NCBI GenBank assembly: GCA_001508155.1
Contig: LGFI01000014.1
Span: forward strand, 1 to 48,978
Length of the DNA: 48,978 bases
Direction: 5' to 3'
DNA from: Acetothermia bacterium 64_32
GTDB taxonomy: Bacteria > Bipolaricaulota > Bipolaricaulia > Bipolaricaulales > Bipolaricaulaceae
A program made the position numbers and the translations under genes. Under the pieces are notes generated by a model. That model was not told where the DNA came from. It was given only the letters and a program-made list of their open reading frames with translations, and did no database searches. Shown here one piece after another: positions 32,349-39,781 of the stretch (position 1 is its first letter; each line of letters starts with the position of its first letter).

Positions 32349-33072
32349 CCCAGCAAGGCTCCTCGGCCAAGAACACCGGGCCATCCTTGCACACCCGCCT
32401 GGGGCCTCCCTTGGTGGGCACCGTGCAGCCAAGACACGCCCCCAGCCCACAGGCCATCCGCTCCTCCAGGGAAACGTAAAGGGGCACCCCCGCCTCCCTG
32501 CACTTTTTGGCGACCTCCTTGAGCATCCCCAAGGGGCCGCAGGCAAAGCAGGCATCGTACCCTTCCGGGGAAAACAGGTCGCTCACAAGGCCCCTTTCTC
32601 CCCCCTCCCCGGTCTCACTTGTCACATACACCTTCTCCGCCACCTTTCGGAACTCCTCCACCAGGTAGGGCTTCCCGGGGAAGCCCAGGTAAACGTCTGC
32701 CTCAGGGACGGACTTGGCGGAAAGAAGAAGCGGGGCGATCCCCAGGCCGCCTCCCACCAGCGCCACCCGCCCCTCCACCCCCTTCCAGCCGTTTCCAAGC
32801 GGCCCAAGGGCGGCGAGTTCATCCCCGGGTGAAAGCCGAGAGAGCAGACGGGTTCCCCTCCCGCGCACCTTGTAAAGGAACGAGACCCCTGAGGGATCAA
32901 GGTCGAAGACGGAAAGGGGACGGGAAAGAGGGGGATCGAGCTCCCAGGCCCGGAGCATGTAGAACTGCCCCGGCCGGGCGGAATGGTCACCCTCCACCCG
33001 GAGGAGGAAGATCCCGGGGGCGACCTCCCTGTTTTCAAGTACCTTCGCCCTGCGGAAGGTCACCTTATCCAT
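32341..33072 (-). CDS. pyrK: Dihydroorotate dehydrogenase electron transfer subunit
   Basis: FAD and 2Fe-2S subunit that passes electrons from PyrD to NAD. The N-terminal ferredoxin-reductase-like barrel has RPGQFYMLRAWELDPPLSRPLSVFD (FAD binding), then the nucleotide domain VALVGGGLGIAPLLLSAK. The C-terminal cluster segment MACGLGACLGCTVPTKGGPRRVC carries four cysteines in C-X4-C-X2-C-X12-C spacing. The 243 residues are usual. It overlaps pyrF by 13 bases upstream and pyrD by eight downstream. Confidence 0.95.
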   Translation of the reverse strand: MDKVTFRRAKVLENREVAPGIFLLRVEGDHSARPGQFYMLRAWELDPPLSRPLSVFDLDPSGVSFLYKVRGRGTRLLSRLSPGDELAALGPLGNGWKGVEGRVALVGGGLGIAPLLLSAKSVPEADVYLGFPGKPYLVEEFRKVAEKVYVTSETGEGGERGLVSDLFSPEGYDACFACGPLGMLKEVAKKCREAGVPLYVSLEERMACGLGACLGCTVPTKGGPRRVCKDGPVFLAEEPCWDG

Positions 33073-33941
33073 CGGCAGACTTCCTCCCGCATGGCCAGGG
33101 CAGCGGCCCGGGCGTACTCCGAAAAGCGCCGGGCCGCATCCTGCTTTCCCCTGTGGGCGCCGATGATGGCCCGGGCCGCCGCCACCACCGCCCCGTTCCC
33201 GTCCCTAAAGGCCGCGGCCACGTCCCGCCCGGTTGCCCCTTGGGCCCCGTAGCCGGGCACGAGGAGGAAGATCGACGGGAACCCTTTTCTGATCTCGGCC
33301 AGGGCTTCGCGAGATGTCCCCCCTACCACCCCTCCTATCAGGCTGTAGCCACACCCCCCGACGAAGGGTTCCCCCCATAAGGCCACCGCCTCGGCCACGT
33401 GGAGGTAGAGGGGGTGACGCGTGACGGGTGACGCGTGAGGGGTAGAACAAAAGAGGTCTTGGAATTCGGGGGCGCTTGGGTTGGAGGTGCGGATGAGGAT
33501 GAACAGGCCCTTTCCCCCCCGTTTGAGGTAGGGGAGGAAAGGGGAGATAGAGTCGAACCCAAGGTAGGGGTTCAGGGTGAGGAAATCGGCCTCGAAATCC
33601 CCTTCGAAGTGGGCCCGGGCGTACATCTGCGCGGTGGAGGCGATGTCCCCTCGCTTCACGTCCCCGATGGCGATCGCCCCCCGGGCCCGGATGTAGCGGA
33701 GGGTGTCCCGATAGGCCGCCAGGCCCTCCACCCCTAGCGCCTCGTAGTGGGCGATTTGGAGCTTGTAGCAGGCCACGATATCCAGTGTGGCATCCACGAT
33801 CTCCCTGTTGAAGGCGAGGAAGGCATGGGCCAGTGACCTTCCCCGGAGGAGCCCTGGGGGGAGGAGCTCCGGGGAGGGGTCAAGCCCCACACACACCGGC
33901 CCTCGCCGCTTTACCGCCTCATATAACCTGTCGATGATCAT
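33060..33941 (-). CDS. pyrF: Orotidine 5'-phosphate decarboxylase with repeat-derived insert
   Basis: Final step to UMP. It belongs to the longer class 2 OMPDC family: CVGLDPSPELLP at the N-terminus, AHAFLAFNREIVDAT, CYKLQIAHYEALG, then the catalytic GDVKRGDIASTAQMYA, and FLTLNPYLGFDSISPFL. Between LFILIRTSNPSAPEFQDL and LYLHVAEAVALWGE is CSTPHASPVTRHP, encoded by a heptamer DNA repeat, which lengthens the protein to 293 residues. The insert lies in a loop region after the barrel strand, so the enzyme may tolerate it. ATG 33941 overlaps pyrC by 23 bases. Confidence 0.94.
   Translation of the reverse strand: MIIDRLYEAVKRRGPVCVGLDPSPELLPPGLLRGRSLAHAFLAFNREIVDATLDIVACYKLQIAHYEALGVEGLAAYRDTLRYIRARGAIAIGDVKRGDIASTAQMYARAHFEGDFEADFLTLNPYLGFDSISPFLPYLKRGGKGLFILIRTSNPSAPEFQDLFCSTPHASPVTRHPLYLHVAEAVALWGEPFVGGCGYSLIGGVVGGTSREALAEIRKGFPSIFLLVPGYGAQGATGRDVAAAFRDGNGAVVAAARAIIGAHRGKQDAARRFSEYARAAALAMREEVCRWIR
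33412..33442. repeat. Heptamer repeat inside pyrF
   Basis: Units GGGTGAC, GCGTGAC, GGGTGAC, GCGTGAG and a partial GGG lie within the pyrF coding sequence. They are translated on the minus strand as HASPVTRHP. Same family as the tract in secA. Confidence 0.85.
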
Positions 33942-35151
33942 CGAAATCCCTCCCCTTTACCTTCCCGGCAAGATAGATGACCTCCCCTTTGTGGACCGTG
34001 GCCCACACCCTCCCCCGGAGTTCGGCTCCCAGGAGGGGGGTATTGCTGCTTTTGGAGAGGAAGAAATCCTCGTCCGCCGTGAAGGGCTCGTCTTCTACGA
34101 GCACAATGTCCCCGTCAAGCCCTTCTTTTATCAAGCCCTTGTTGAGCCCGAGGATCCGGGCGGGCTCCAGGGAAAGGCCACGGGAAAGTCTCGAGAGGGG
34201 GATGAGCCCGGGTTTGACCAGCCGGGTGAAGAGGATCGGGAAGGCGAGCTCGATCCCGGAGATCCCGGGGGCCCCTCGGGCCTTGTCCTCGGGGGTGTGG
34301 GGAGCATGGTCGGTGGCGATGACGTCGACGATCCCTTCCCTCAGGCCCTGGACCAGGGCCTTTTGGGCCCTCCGGTCCGGGAGGGGGGGATTCACGGTAT
34401 AGCATGCCTCTTCTTTGGACAGGGTCAGGTGATGGGGGGTGACCTCGCAGGTTATCGGAAGCCCCTGGCCCTTGGCCAGGGCCACCAGCTCCAGGCCCCC
34501 AGGGGTGCTCAGATGGGCCAGGTGTAGCCGGCAGCCGGTCCTCCGGCAAAGCCACAGGTCCCGGGCCACCATGAGCTCCTGGGAAAGCTCGGGATCGGAG
34601 ACCCCGGAGAACTCGGGATGGGGATAGACCACCCGCCCCAGGGCCGCCGCCTTCCGACAGGCCGCAAGCATCAGCTCGTGATCGTCCACCCCATGCCCGT
34701 CGTCGGAGAAGGCCCAAACGTAAGGGGCCAGCCCCTCCATGTCCGCAAGCTCCTCCCCTTTCAGGCCCCGGGTGATGGCCCCCACCGGGTACACCTCCAC
34801 CAGCCCCTGACGCCGGGCCTCCTCCAGGATATAACGGGCCACCTCCGGGGAGTCACAGGCCGGATCGGTGTTCGGCATCAGGGACACGCAGGTGAACCCG
34901 CCGTGGGCCGCCGCCCGCGCCCCGGAAAGCAGGTCTTCCTTCTCCGGAAACCCGGGGTCACGGAAATGGGCGTGCAGGTCGACGAAGGCCGGCAGCGCCA
35001 TCCGCCCCTCCCCGAGGAGGACCGGGACACCAGGCGGGACGGAAAGCCCCGCCCCCACCGCCTGAATCGTACTCTCCCCAATCAAAATATCGCCGACCAG
35101 TTCCCGGTCGGCGTCCACAATCCGTACATCCTTTACAAGTAGCCTGCTCAC
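33919..35151 (-). CDS. pyrC: Dihydroorotase
   Basis: Zinc amidohydrolase that cyclises carbamoyl aspartate. The metal motif DLHAHFRDPGFPEKEDL follows FVD at about residues 58-77; other landmarks are VSLMPNTDPACDSPEV, LHLAHLSTPGGLELV, TCEVTPHHLTLSKEEA, NPPLPD and DVIATDHAPHTPEDKARG. At 410 residues it is a type I multifunctional-like bacterial dihydroorotase. It overlaps pyrI by four bases and pyrF by 23. Confidence 0.95.
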   Translation of the reverse strand: MSRLLVKDVRIVDADRELVGDILIGESTIQAVGAGLSVPPGVPVLLGEGRMALPAFVDLHAHFRDPGFPEKEDLLSGARAAAHGGFTCVSLMPNTDPACDSPEVARYILEEARRQGLVEVYPVGAITRGLKGEELADMEGLAPYVWAFSDDGHGVDDHELMLAACRKAAALGRVVYPHPEFSGVSDPELSQELMVARDLWLCRRTGCRLHLAHLSTPGGLELVALAKGQGLPITCEVTPHHLTLSKEEACYTVNPPLPDRRAQKALVQGLREGIVDVIATDHAPHTPEDKARGAPGISGIELAFPILFTRLVKPGLIPLSRLSRGLSLEPARILGLNKGLIKEGLDGDIVLVEDEPFTADEDFFLSKSSNTPLLGAELRGRVWATVHKGEVIYLAGKVKGRDFDDHRQVI

Positions 35152-35570
35152 ACTCTCACATGCTCACCACAGAAGTAGCACCTATATTCCTTCTTTTCCC
35201 TGTCCACCAGGGTGAACACCGGGGGGGAGTAGCCCTCCGTGGTGGTGATGCAGCGGGGGTTCTTGCAGCGGATCAGGCCCACCACGCGCTGCGGAAGGCC
35301 AGGACTTAATTTGCGGATAACCTCTCCACCTTCAATATAGTTTACGGTAATACCCGGATCAAGAAGCCCCAGCATTGCAAGGTCCAGGTCCAGTGCCCCG
35401 GAGACCTTGATCATGTCCTTGCGTCCCATCTTGCTTGAGGGGACGTTCATCAAGAGGGCCGTCGGGTCCCCCCGGGAGGCGAGCCCCAGCTTCTGAAAGA
35501 TGAAAAGGCCCTTCCCCGCTTGGATGTGGTCAAGCACGATCCCGAGCTCAATCCGATCCACCCTAAGCAC
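35148..35570 (-). CDS. pyrI: Aspartate carbamoyltransferase regulatory chain
   Basis: Allosteric subunit binding CTP/UTP/ATP and controlling the PyrB catalytic trimers. The nucleotide-binding domain has LDHIQAGKGLFIFQKLGL and KMGRKDMIKVSG. The zinc domain carries the four ligands in RCKNPRC and RCYFCG near residues 102-107 and 130-133. The 140 residues are slightly short but complete. GTG 35570 immediately follows the pyrB TGA. Its presence means pyrimidine flux in this organism can be feedback-controlled at ATCase. Confidence 0.93.
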   Translation of the reverse strand: MLRVDRIELGIVLDHIQAGKGLFIFQKLGLASRGDPTALLMNVPSSKMGRKDMIKVSGALDLDLAMLGLLDPGITVNYIEGGEVIRKLSPGLPQRVVGLIRCKNPRCITTTEGYSPPVFTLVDREKKEYRCYFCGEHVRV

Positions 35571-36524
35571 TCACGCCACCCCCAGAAGCCGGGCGATCAG
35601 GGCCATGCGCGCCCACATCCCCAGCCGCGCCTGCTCGAAGTAGATGGCCCGCCGGTCCTCATCCACCTCGTAGGCGATCTCGGTGACCCGGGGCAAGGGG
35701 TGCATGACGATCAGGTCTTCCTTCGCGAGCGACAGCTTCTCCCGGGTGAGGACATAGGAGTCACGCAACCTGAGGTAATCCTCCTCGTTGAAGAACCGCT
35801 CCTTCTGGATCCGCGTCATATAGAGCACGTCGGCCTCTGCGAGGCCGTCCTCCATGCGGGTGGTCTCCGCAAGCTCGATCCCCTCTCCCAAAGCCCGCAC
35901 CTCGTCCTTTACCCTCTCCGGCAGGCGGAGCTCCTCCGGGGAGATCAGGATGAAGCGCATCCCCTCGTGCCGGGCCAGGGCCTTGATGAGGGAATGCACG
36001 GTCCGGCCGTAACGGAGGTCGCCGCAGAAGGCCACCGTAAGGCCGTCCAAGCGGCCTTTGTAGGTCTTGATGGTGAAAAGGTCGGTCAGGGTCTGGGTGG
36101 GATGCTCCCGGGCCCCGTCCCCCCCGTTTATGAGCGGGACCGGGGAGAATAGGGCGGCGAGCCTGGCCGCCCCCTCCTTGGGGTGGCGGATCACGATCAG
36201 GTCGCTGTAGCTGGCCACGGTGCGGATGGTGTCGGCCAACGACTCCCCCTTGGCCACCGAGCTCGTTGCGGGGTCGGCCACCGTGAGCACCCGTCCCCCC
36301 AGGCGCAGCATGGCCGCCTCAAAGGAAAGGCGGGTGCGGGTGCTGGGCTCGTAGAACAGGGTGGCCATGAGCCGGCCGGTGCAGCAGGAGGAGAACTTCT
36401 CAGGCTTCCCCTTTATCCTCTCGGCAAGGGAGAAAAGGGAGTCGTACTCGGCGGGGGAAAGGTCCAAGGAGTCAATAAAATGCCGACCCTCCAAGGTCGG
36501 CGTCCGCATCCCTTCCCCGATCAT
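35571..36524 (-). CDS. pyrB: Aspartate carbamoyltransferase catalytic chain
   Basis: First committed step of pyrimidine synthesis. Landmarks: TLFYEPSTRTRLSFEAAM (carbamoyl phosphate binding), SSVAKGESLADTIRTVASY, IVIRHPKEGAA, INGGDGAREHPTQTLTDLFTI, VAFCGDLRYGRTVHSL and IVMHPLPRV. ATG 36524 gives 317 residues and lies eight bases after the -10 box, compatible with a leaderless transcript. ATG 36509 (MRTPTLEG) is a plausible alternative with GGGGAAGGG directly before it. Codons around 36484-36501 form a CCGACC/GGTCGG inverted repeat near the start. It heads the seven-gene pyr run. Confidence 0.95.
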   Translation of the reverse strand: MIGEGMRTPTLEGRHFIDSLDLSPAEYDSLFSLAERIKGKPEKFSSCCTGRLMATLFYEPSTRTRLSFEAAMLRLGGRVLTVADPATSSVAKGESLADTIRTVASYSDLIVIRHPKEGAARLAALFSPVPLINGGDGAREHPTQTLTDLFTIKTYKGRLDGLTVAFCGDLRYGRTVHSLIKALARHEGMRFILISPEELRLPERVKDEVRALGEGIELAETTRMEDGLAEADVLYMTRIQKERFFNEEDYLRLRDSYVLTREKLSLAKEDLIVMHPLPRVTEIAYEVDEDRRAIYFEQARLGMWARMALIARLLGVA

Positions 36525-36534
36525 GCCGCGGCAT
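36523..36534. promoter_or_regulatory. 12-bp palindrome at pyrB transcription start
   Basis: ATGCCGCGGCAT is perfectly self-complementary. It overlaps two bases of the -10 box and the first bases of pyrB, the position of a repressor operator. No regulator gene in the window is an obvious match. Confidence 0.45.
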
Positions 36535-36560
36535 TTTACCACGCTTCGGGGAAAGGGCAA
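36533..36560 (-). promoter_or_regulatory. Promoter of pyrB with near-leaderless start
   Basis: Minus strand TTGCCC (36560-36555), a 16-base spacer and TAAAAT (36538-36533) with an extended -10 TG. The pyrB ATG lies eight bases beyond the -10 box. It sits between the BtpA stop and pyrB, so pyr genes can start independently as well as by read-through. Confidence 0.65.
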
Positions 36561-36567
36561 GCTTGGC

Positions 36568-37347
36568 TCACCGCAGGCGGGAGATCGCTGCGGCCAGCTC
36601 CCGCACCCGGGCCGGGTCCACCGGGGCCTGGGGCACCCCTCCCCGTTTGAGGGAGGTGCCCACGACGAACCCGTCGGCGATGCGGAAGTCGGCCACGTTC
36701 TCGGGTCTTATCCCGCTTCCCACCAGCACCGGAAGGTCGGTTCCCTTCTTCGCCAGAGCCAAATCCGCCGGGGAGGCGGGCTCGCCCGTGCCCCCACCGG
36801 TGACCACCAGGGCGTCGGGCCGGTTCCGGGCCAGGTCCCGGACCGCTTGGGGAAGGGGGAGGGGATGCCAGGCGTGTTTCACGTTCACGTCGGCGAGGAT
36901 CACCACTTCCGCCCCCAGGGCCTTCCGCAGGGAAAGCAACCGATGGGCCTCCCCCTCGATGACCCCTTGGTCGGTGAACGCCACCCCGGAAAACACGTTC
37001 ACCCGGATGAAGTGCGCCCCCGCCGCGGCGGCGATGGCCAGGGCCGCCTCGCCGTCCGAGCGGAGCACGTTCACGCCGACCGGGATGCGGGAGGCACGCA
37101 CCAGCTCCCGCACCACCACCGCCATGGCCGCCACCGTGGCCTTGGACGCCCGCTTGGGGAAGGGCATGTCCCCGAAGTTCTCCACCAGGGCCGCATCAGC
37201 ACCCCCCTCCTCCAGGGCGGCCAGGTCCGAAAGGGCCCGCCTTAGCACCCCTTCGATCCCCTCCCCGGAGGAGAGGGGACTTCCGGGAAGGGGCAGAAGA
37301 TGAACCATCCCGATCAGGGGCTTTTTGAACCCCAGAAGCCCCTTCAC
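36568..37347 (-). CDS. BtpA/SgcQ-family TIM-barrel protein, copy 1
   Basis: A 259-residue BtpA-family protein, predicted TIM barrel of uncertain enzymology (family named from a cyanobacterial photosystem I biogenesis factor; SgcQ in E. coli). Landmarks: PLIGMVHLLPLPGSP at the start, DAALVENFGDMPFPK, PVGVNVLRSDGEAALAIAAAAGAHFIRVNVF, ILADVNVKHAW, DALVVTGGGTGEPA and the C-terminal phosphate-like loop LVGSGIRPENVADF...VVGTSLKRGG. The GTG overlaps the upstream desulfidase-like stop by four bases. It is the last gene before the pyrB promoter. Compared with copy 2 it keeps the more usual NVLR form at the substrate loop. Its substrate is unknown; phosphate-type binding is inferred from the GSG and GTSLK loops. 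Confidence 0.87.
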   Translation of the reverse strand: MKGLLGFKKPLIGMVHLLPLPGSPLSSGEGIEGVLRRALSDLAALEEGGADAALVENFGDMPFPKRASKATVAAMAVVVRELVRASRIPVGVNVLRSDGEAALAIAAAAGAHFIRVNVFSGVAFTDQGVIEGEAHRLLSLRKALGAEVVILADVNVKHAWHPLPLPQAVRDLARNRPDALVVTGGGTGEPASPADLALAKKGTDLPVLVGSGIRPENVADFRIADGFVVGTSLKRGGVPQAPVDPARVRELAAAISRLR

Positions 37348-37913
37348 CCTTTCCCCCCTCGGAAAAGCGCGGCCTCCAAAACCTCCATGCTCCCCTGAAC
37401 GTCGTCCTTATCGAAATCGAGGTAAGTTCCCTCCACCCTCTCTTTCACAAGCTCAAAGAGGATGCCGGGACGGGAGGCGGGCAAGAACCCCCGGGCGATC
37501 TCCCTTGCCAGGGCAAACCGCTTGCCCTTCTCTAGGTCCTTGAACCCCTCCATGCGGTGATACGGGTATTCCTCGGGGGAACCGGAGGAGGTGGTGTGGG
37601 CGGCGCAGGTGGGCGATCCCCTGACCCCCACCAGGACCAGGTGGGCGGGGCGCTCCTCGGCGACTACCCGCTCGATGAACGCCGCCACCTTCCCCGCCAC
37701 CTCCCGCATCCCCAGCCGCTCGTATACCTCTCGGGGGGCCGGGGGCCGGGGGAACCCAAGGAGGATGAACTCAGGGCAGGGGTAGGAAAGGAGGGCAAGG
37801 CCGGCGTCCCGGCAGAGGAGCCCTCTGAGAGCGGAGGCAGCGGCGAGCTCCTTTTCCCCCGCCCCCCGATATACGAGGTAGGGAACCAGCAAGCACGGCG
37901 CCACCACCAGCAT
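37344..37913 (-). CDS. TudS/DUF523-like putative desulfidase
   Basis: A 189-residue protein resembling TudS-related desulfidases, which remove sulfur from thiouracil-type substrates with an iron-sulfur cluster. Three cysteines fall where that family needs cluster ligands: Cys7 (VVAPCLLVPYLVY), Cys46 (SYPCPEFILLGFPRP) and Cys103 (GVRGSPTCAAHTT). ATG 37913 is preferred because the mature N-terminus then matches the family and AGGGTGGGGAGG lies upstream; GTG 37931 would add six residues and overlap the preceding BtpA gene. It lies between two BtpA genes and overlaps the following one. Family assignment is from motif recall and is moderate. The function is inferred. Confidence 0.68.
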   Translation of the reverse strand: MLVVAPCLLVPYLVYRGAGEKELAAASALRGLLCRDAGLALLSYPCPEFILLGFPRPPAPREVYERLGMREVAGKVAAFIERVVAEERPAHLVLVGVRGSPTCAAHTTSSGSPEEYPYHRMEGFKDLEKGKRFALAREIARGFLPASRPGILFELVKERVEGTYLDFDKDDVQGSMEVLEAALFRGGKG

Positions 37914-37923
37914 CCTCCCCACC

Positions 37924-38778
37924 CTACTCACCGCGCACCCGGCGCACCGCCTCCATGTACCTTTTTACCCGTTCTAGGTCCACTGGGTTCGTAGGGTCCC
38001 CGTCCCGCTTGAGGCTCGAGCCCACGATAGCCCCGTCGGCATAGAGCAAGAAGTCGGCGATGTTTTCCTCATTTGTGCCGGAGCCAAGGAGCACCGGGCG
38101 TGTGGCGAGCTCGCTTGCCAGCCTCACCTTCTCCATATCCGGGGCGGCCCCGGTCATCTTCCCCGAGACGATGATGGCGTCGGCCCCATAGAACTCGGTC
38201 CACTCGATGTGGGTGGCCAGGTCTATCCCCGGGAAGCGCACCGAGTGCTTTTTGTCCACATCGGCGAATATCTTGATCTCTTCGGCGTAGAGCTCCTTGC
38301 GCTTGCGCAAGAGGTCGGCGGCGCAGCCGTGATCTAGCTCGCCTGTGTCCCACACCTGGGCCCCGGTGAGGAGGCACACCCGGATGAAGCGGGCCCCGGC
38401 GGCCACGGCGATCGCCAGGGTCACCACCCCGCCGTTGTGGACCACGTTGATCCCCACGGGGACCTTCGCCTCCTCCACCACCGCCCGGGCGGCCACCGCC
38501 TGGGCCGTCATCTCCTCCGGCGGCACGTCCCGCCCCACGTAGTAGGGCAGGTCCCACATGTTCTCCACCATGAGGCCGTCCACCCCGCCCCTTACCAGCG
38601 TGCGGGCGTCCTCCAGGGCCCGGTCGATGACCTGGTCCATCCCGTAGCCGGTGTAGCCCGGTGCCCCGGGAAGTGGCCAAAGGTGCACCATCCCGATGAT
38701 GGGCTTTTCCACCCCAAACAGCTCCTTAAGGGACTGGAGCCGCAGGCCCTCCATCCGCTCCTTCCAGTCCGCTGCCAT
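37924..38778 (-). CDS. BtpA/SgcQ-family TIM-barrel protein, copy 2
   Basis: A 284-residue paralogue of the BtpA gene two positions downstream. Shared landmarks are IIGMVHLWPLPGAPGY, DGLMVENMWDLPYYVG, PVGINVVHNGGVVTLAIAVAAGARFIRVCLL, IFADVDKKHSVRFPG and VLLGSGTNEENIADFLLYADGAIVGSSLKRDGD. Substrate-loop residues differ from copy 1 (VVHNGG instead of VLRSDG), so the two copies probably have different substrates or steps. ATG 38778 has an excellent AAGGAGGAG ribosome site lying inside the end of the PfkB gene, which it overlaps by 53 bases. A longer in-frame start at 38808 lacks such a site. Confidence 0.87.
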   Translation of the reverse strand: MAADWKERMEGLRLQSLKELFGVEKPIIGMVHLWPLPGAPGYTGYGMDQVIDRALEDARTLVRGGVDGLMVENMWDLPYYVGRDVPPEEMTAQAVAARAVVEEAKVPVGINVVHNGGVVTLAIAVAAGARFIRVCLLTGAQVWDTGELDHGCAADLLRKRKELYAEEIKIFADVDKKHSVRFPGIDLATHIEWTEFYGADAIIVSGKMTGAAPDMEKVRLASELATRPVLLGSGTNEENIADFLLYADGAIVGSSLKRDGDPTNPVDLERVKRYMEAVRRVRGE

Positions 38779-39781
38779 CTTCTCCTCCTTCCCAGTGGCT
38801 TTGCACAAACTCCTTTAACATTTCTAAATTGGCCTGCCAAGGGGGAGCCCGCTCCGCCAAGCGGTCGATGAGCCGGAGGGCCTCCTTCTCCGTGGGCCAG
38901 GGATCGGCCGGGCCGCCCCCGGCGGAGAGCGCCCCCAGGAGGTTCCCCAAAAGCCCCTGCAGGGCCGGGCTCCAGTCCTGCAAGGCCCCGATGATCGCCC
39001 CGGCGTCGAAGGCGTCGCCCGCCCCGGTGGTGTCCCGGGCGGCCACCGGGAACGGGGGCAGGTGCACCGGGCCGCGTTCCCCTGGCACAAGGCATCCTTC
39101 CCCGCCGAGTTTTATCAGCACCGGGCCCGGCACCAGGGCGGATAGCTCCTGCAGCGCCTCGGCCGGGGCATTGCGGCCGGAGAGCCGGCGGGCCTCCTCC
39201 CGGCTGGGGAGCAAGAGGTCCACCCGGGGGAGGAGGCTGCGGAGGGTAGCCCCTTTTAGGCAGGCCGCCCCGAGGCCCACGTCCAGGCTCACGGGGATCC
39301 CCCGCCGCCGGGCCTCCGCCAGGGCCCATTCCGCTGCGGCCCTTTGGGGATCACGCAGCCATGCGTATCCAGACAGGTGTAGCCACTCCACCCCCTCAAG
39401 CCACCCCGGCGGGATAGACCCCGCCCGGAGCTCGGCGTTGGCGCCCCGGGCCCCAAGCATCGTCCTCTCCCCGCCCGGCCCCACCGCGATGCACATGATC
39501 CCGGTGGGGGTCCTATCAGCCCTCTGGATGTACCGGGTCCCGATCCCGGCCCTCCTCAAGGCGGTCAGGACCCATTCCCCCCAGGGATCCATGCCCACAC
39601 AGCCGGCCAAGCGCACCTCCACCCCGAAGAGGGAAAGCCAGCGGGCGGTGTGCACCACCGACCCCCCCAAGGCGAGGAATGCCCGCTCGCTCAGCTCCTC
39701 AGCCCCGGGAGCGGGGAACCCGGAAACCGGGAGGACCAGGTCCAGGTTCACATCCCCCAGGAGCGCGATGCGTTTCCTCAC
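38726..39781 (-). CDS. PfkB-family carbohydrate/nucleoside kinase
   Basis: Ribokinase/PfkB-family kinase of 351 residues phosphorylating a sugar or nucleoside. The N-terminus ALLGDVNLDLVLPVSGFPAPGAEE and FLALGGSVVHTARWLSLFG match PfkB signature 1. The C-terminal DTTGAGDAFDAGAIIGAL at residues 250-267 gives the anion hole and catalytic Asp256. A tail of about 45 residues rich in Gly, Glu and Ala follows. GTG 39781 overlaps the permease stop as GTGA. Being translationally coupled to a BMP-type nucleoside importer favours a nucleoside kinase, for example for pseudouridine, uridine or inosine, over fructose. Specificity is not readable. Confidence 0.9.
   Translation of the reverse strand: MRKRIALLGDVNLDLVLPVSGFPAPGAEELSERAFLALGGSVVHTARWLSLFGVEVRLAGCVGMDPWGEWVLTALRRAGIGTRYIQRADRTPTGIMCIAVGPGGERTMLGARGANAELRAGSIPPGWLEGVEWLHLSGYAWLRDPQRAAAEWALAEARRRGIPVSLDVGLGAACLKGATLRSLLPRVDLLLPSREEARRLSGRNAPAEALQELSALVPGPVLIKLGGEGCLVPGERGPVHLPPFPVAARDTTGAGDAFDAGAIIGALQDWSPALQGLLGNLLGALSAGGGPADPWPTEKEALRLIDRLAERAPPWQANLEMLKEFVQSHWEGGEDGSGLEGADGGPAAPVP

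Noticed and set aside
38779-38808. Earlier start for BtpA copy 2
   Set aside because: The extension lies in the PfkB gene and lacks a ribosome site; ATG 38778 has AAGGAGGAG.
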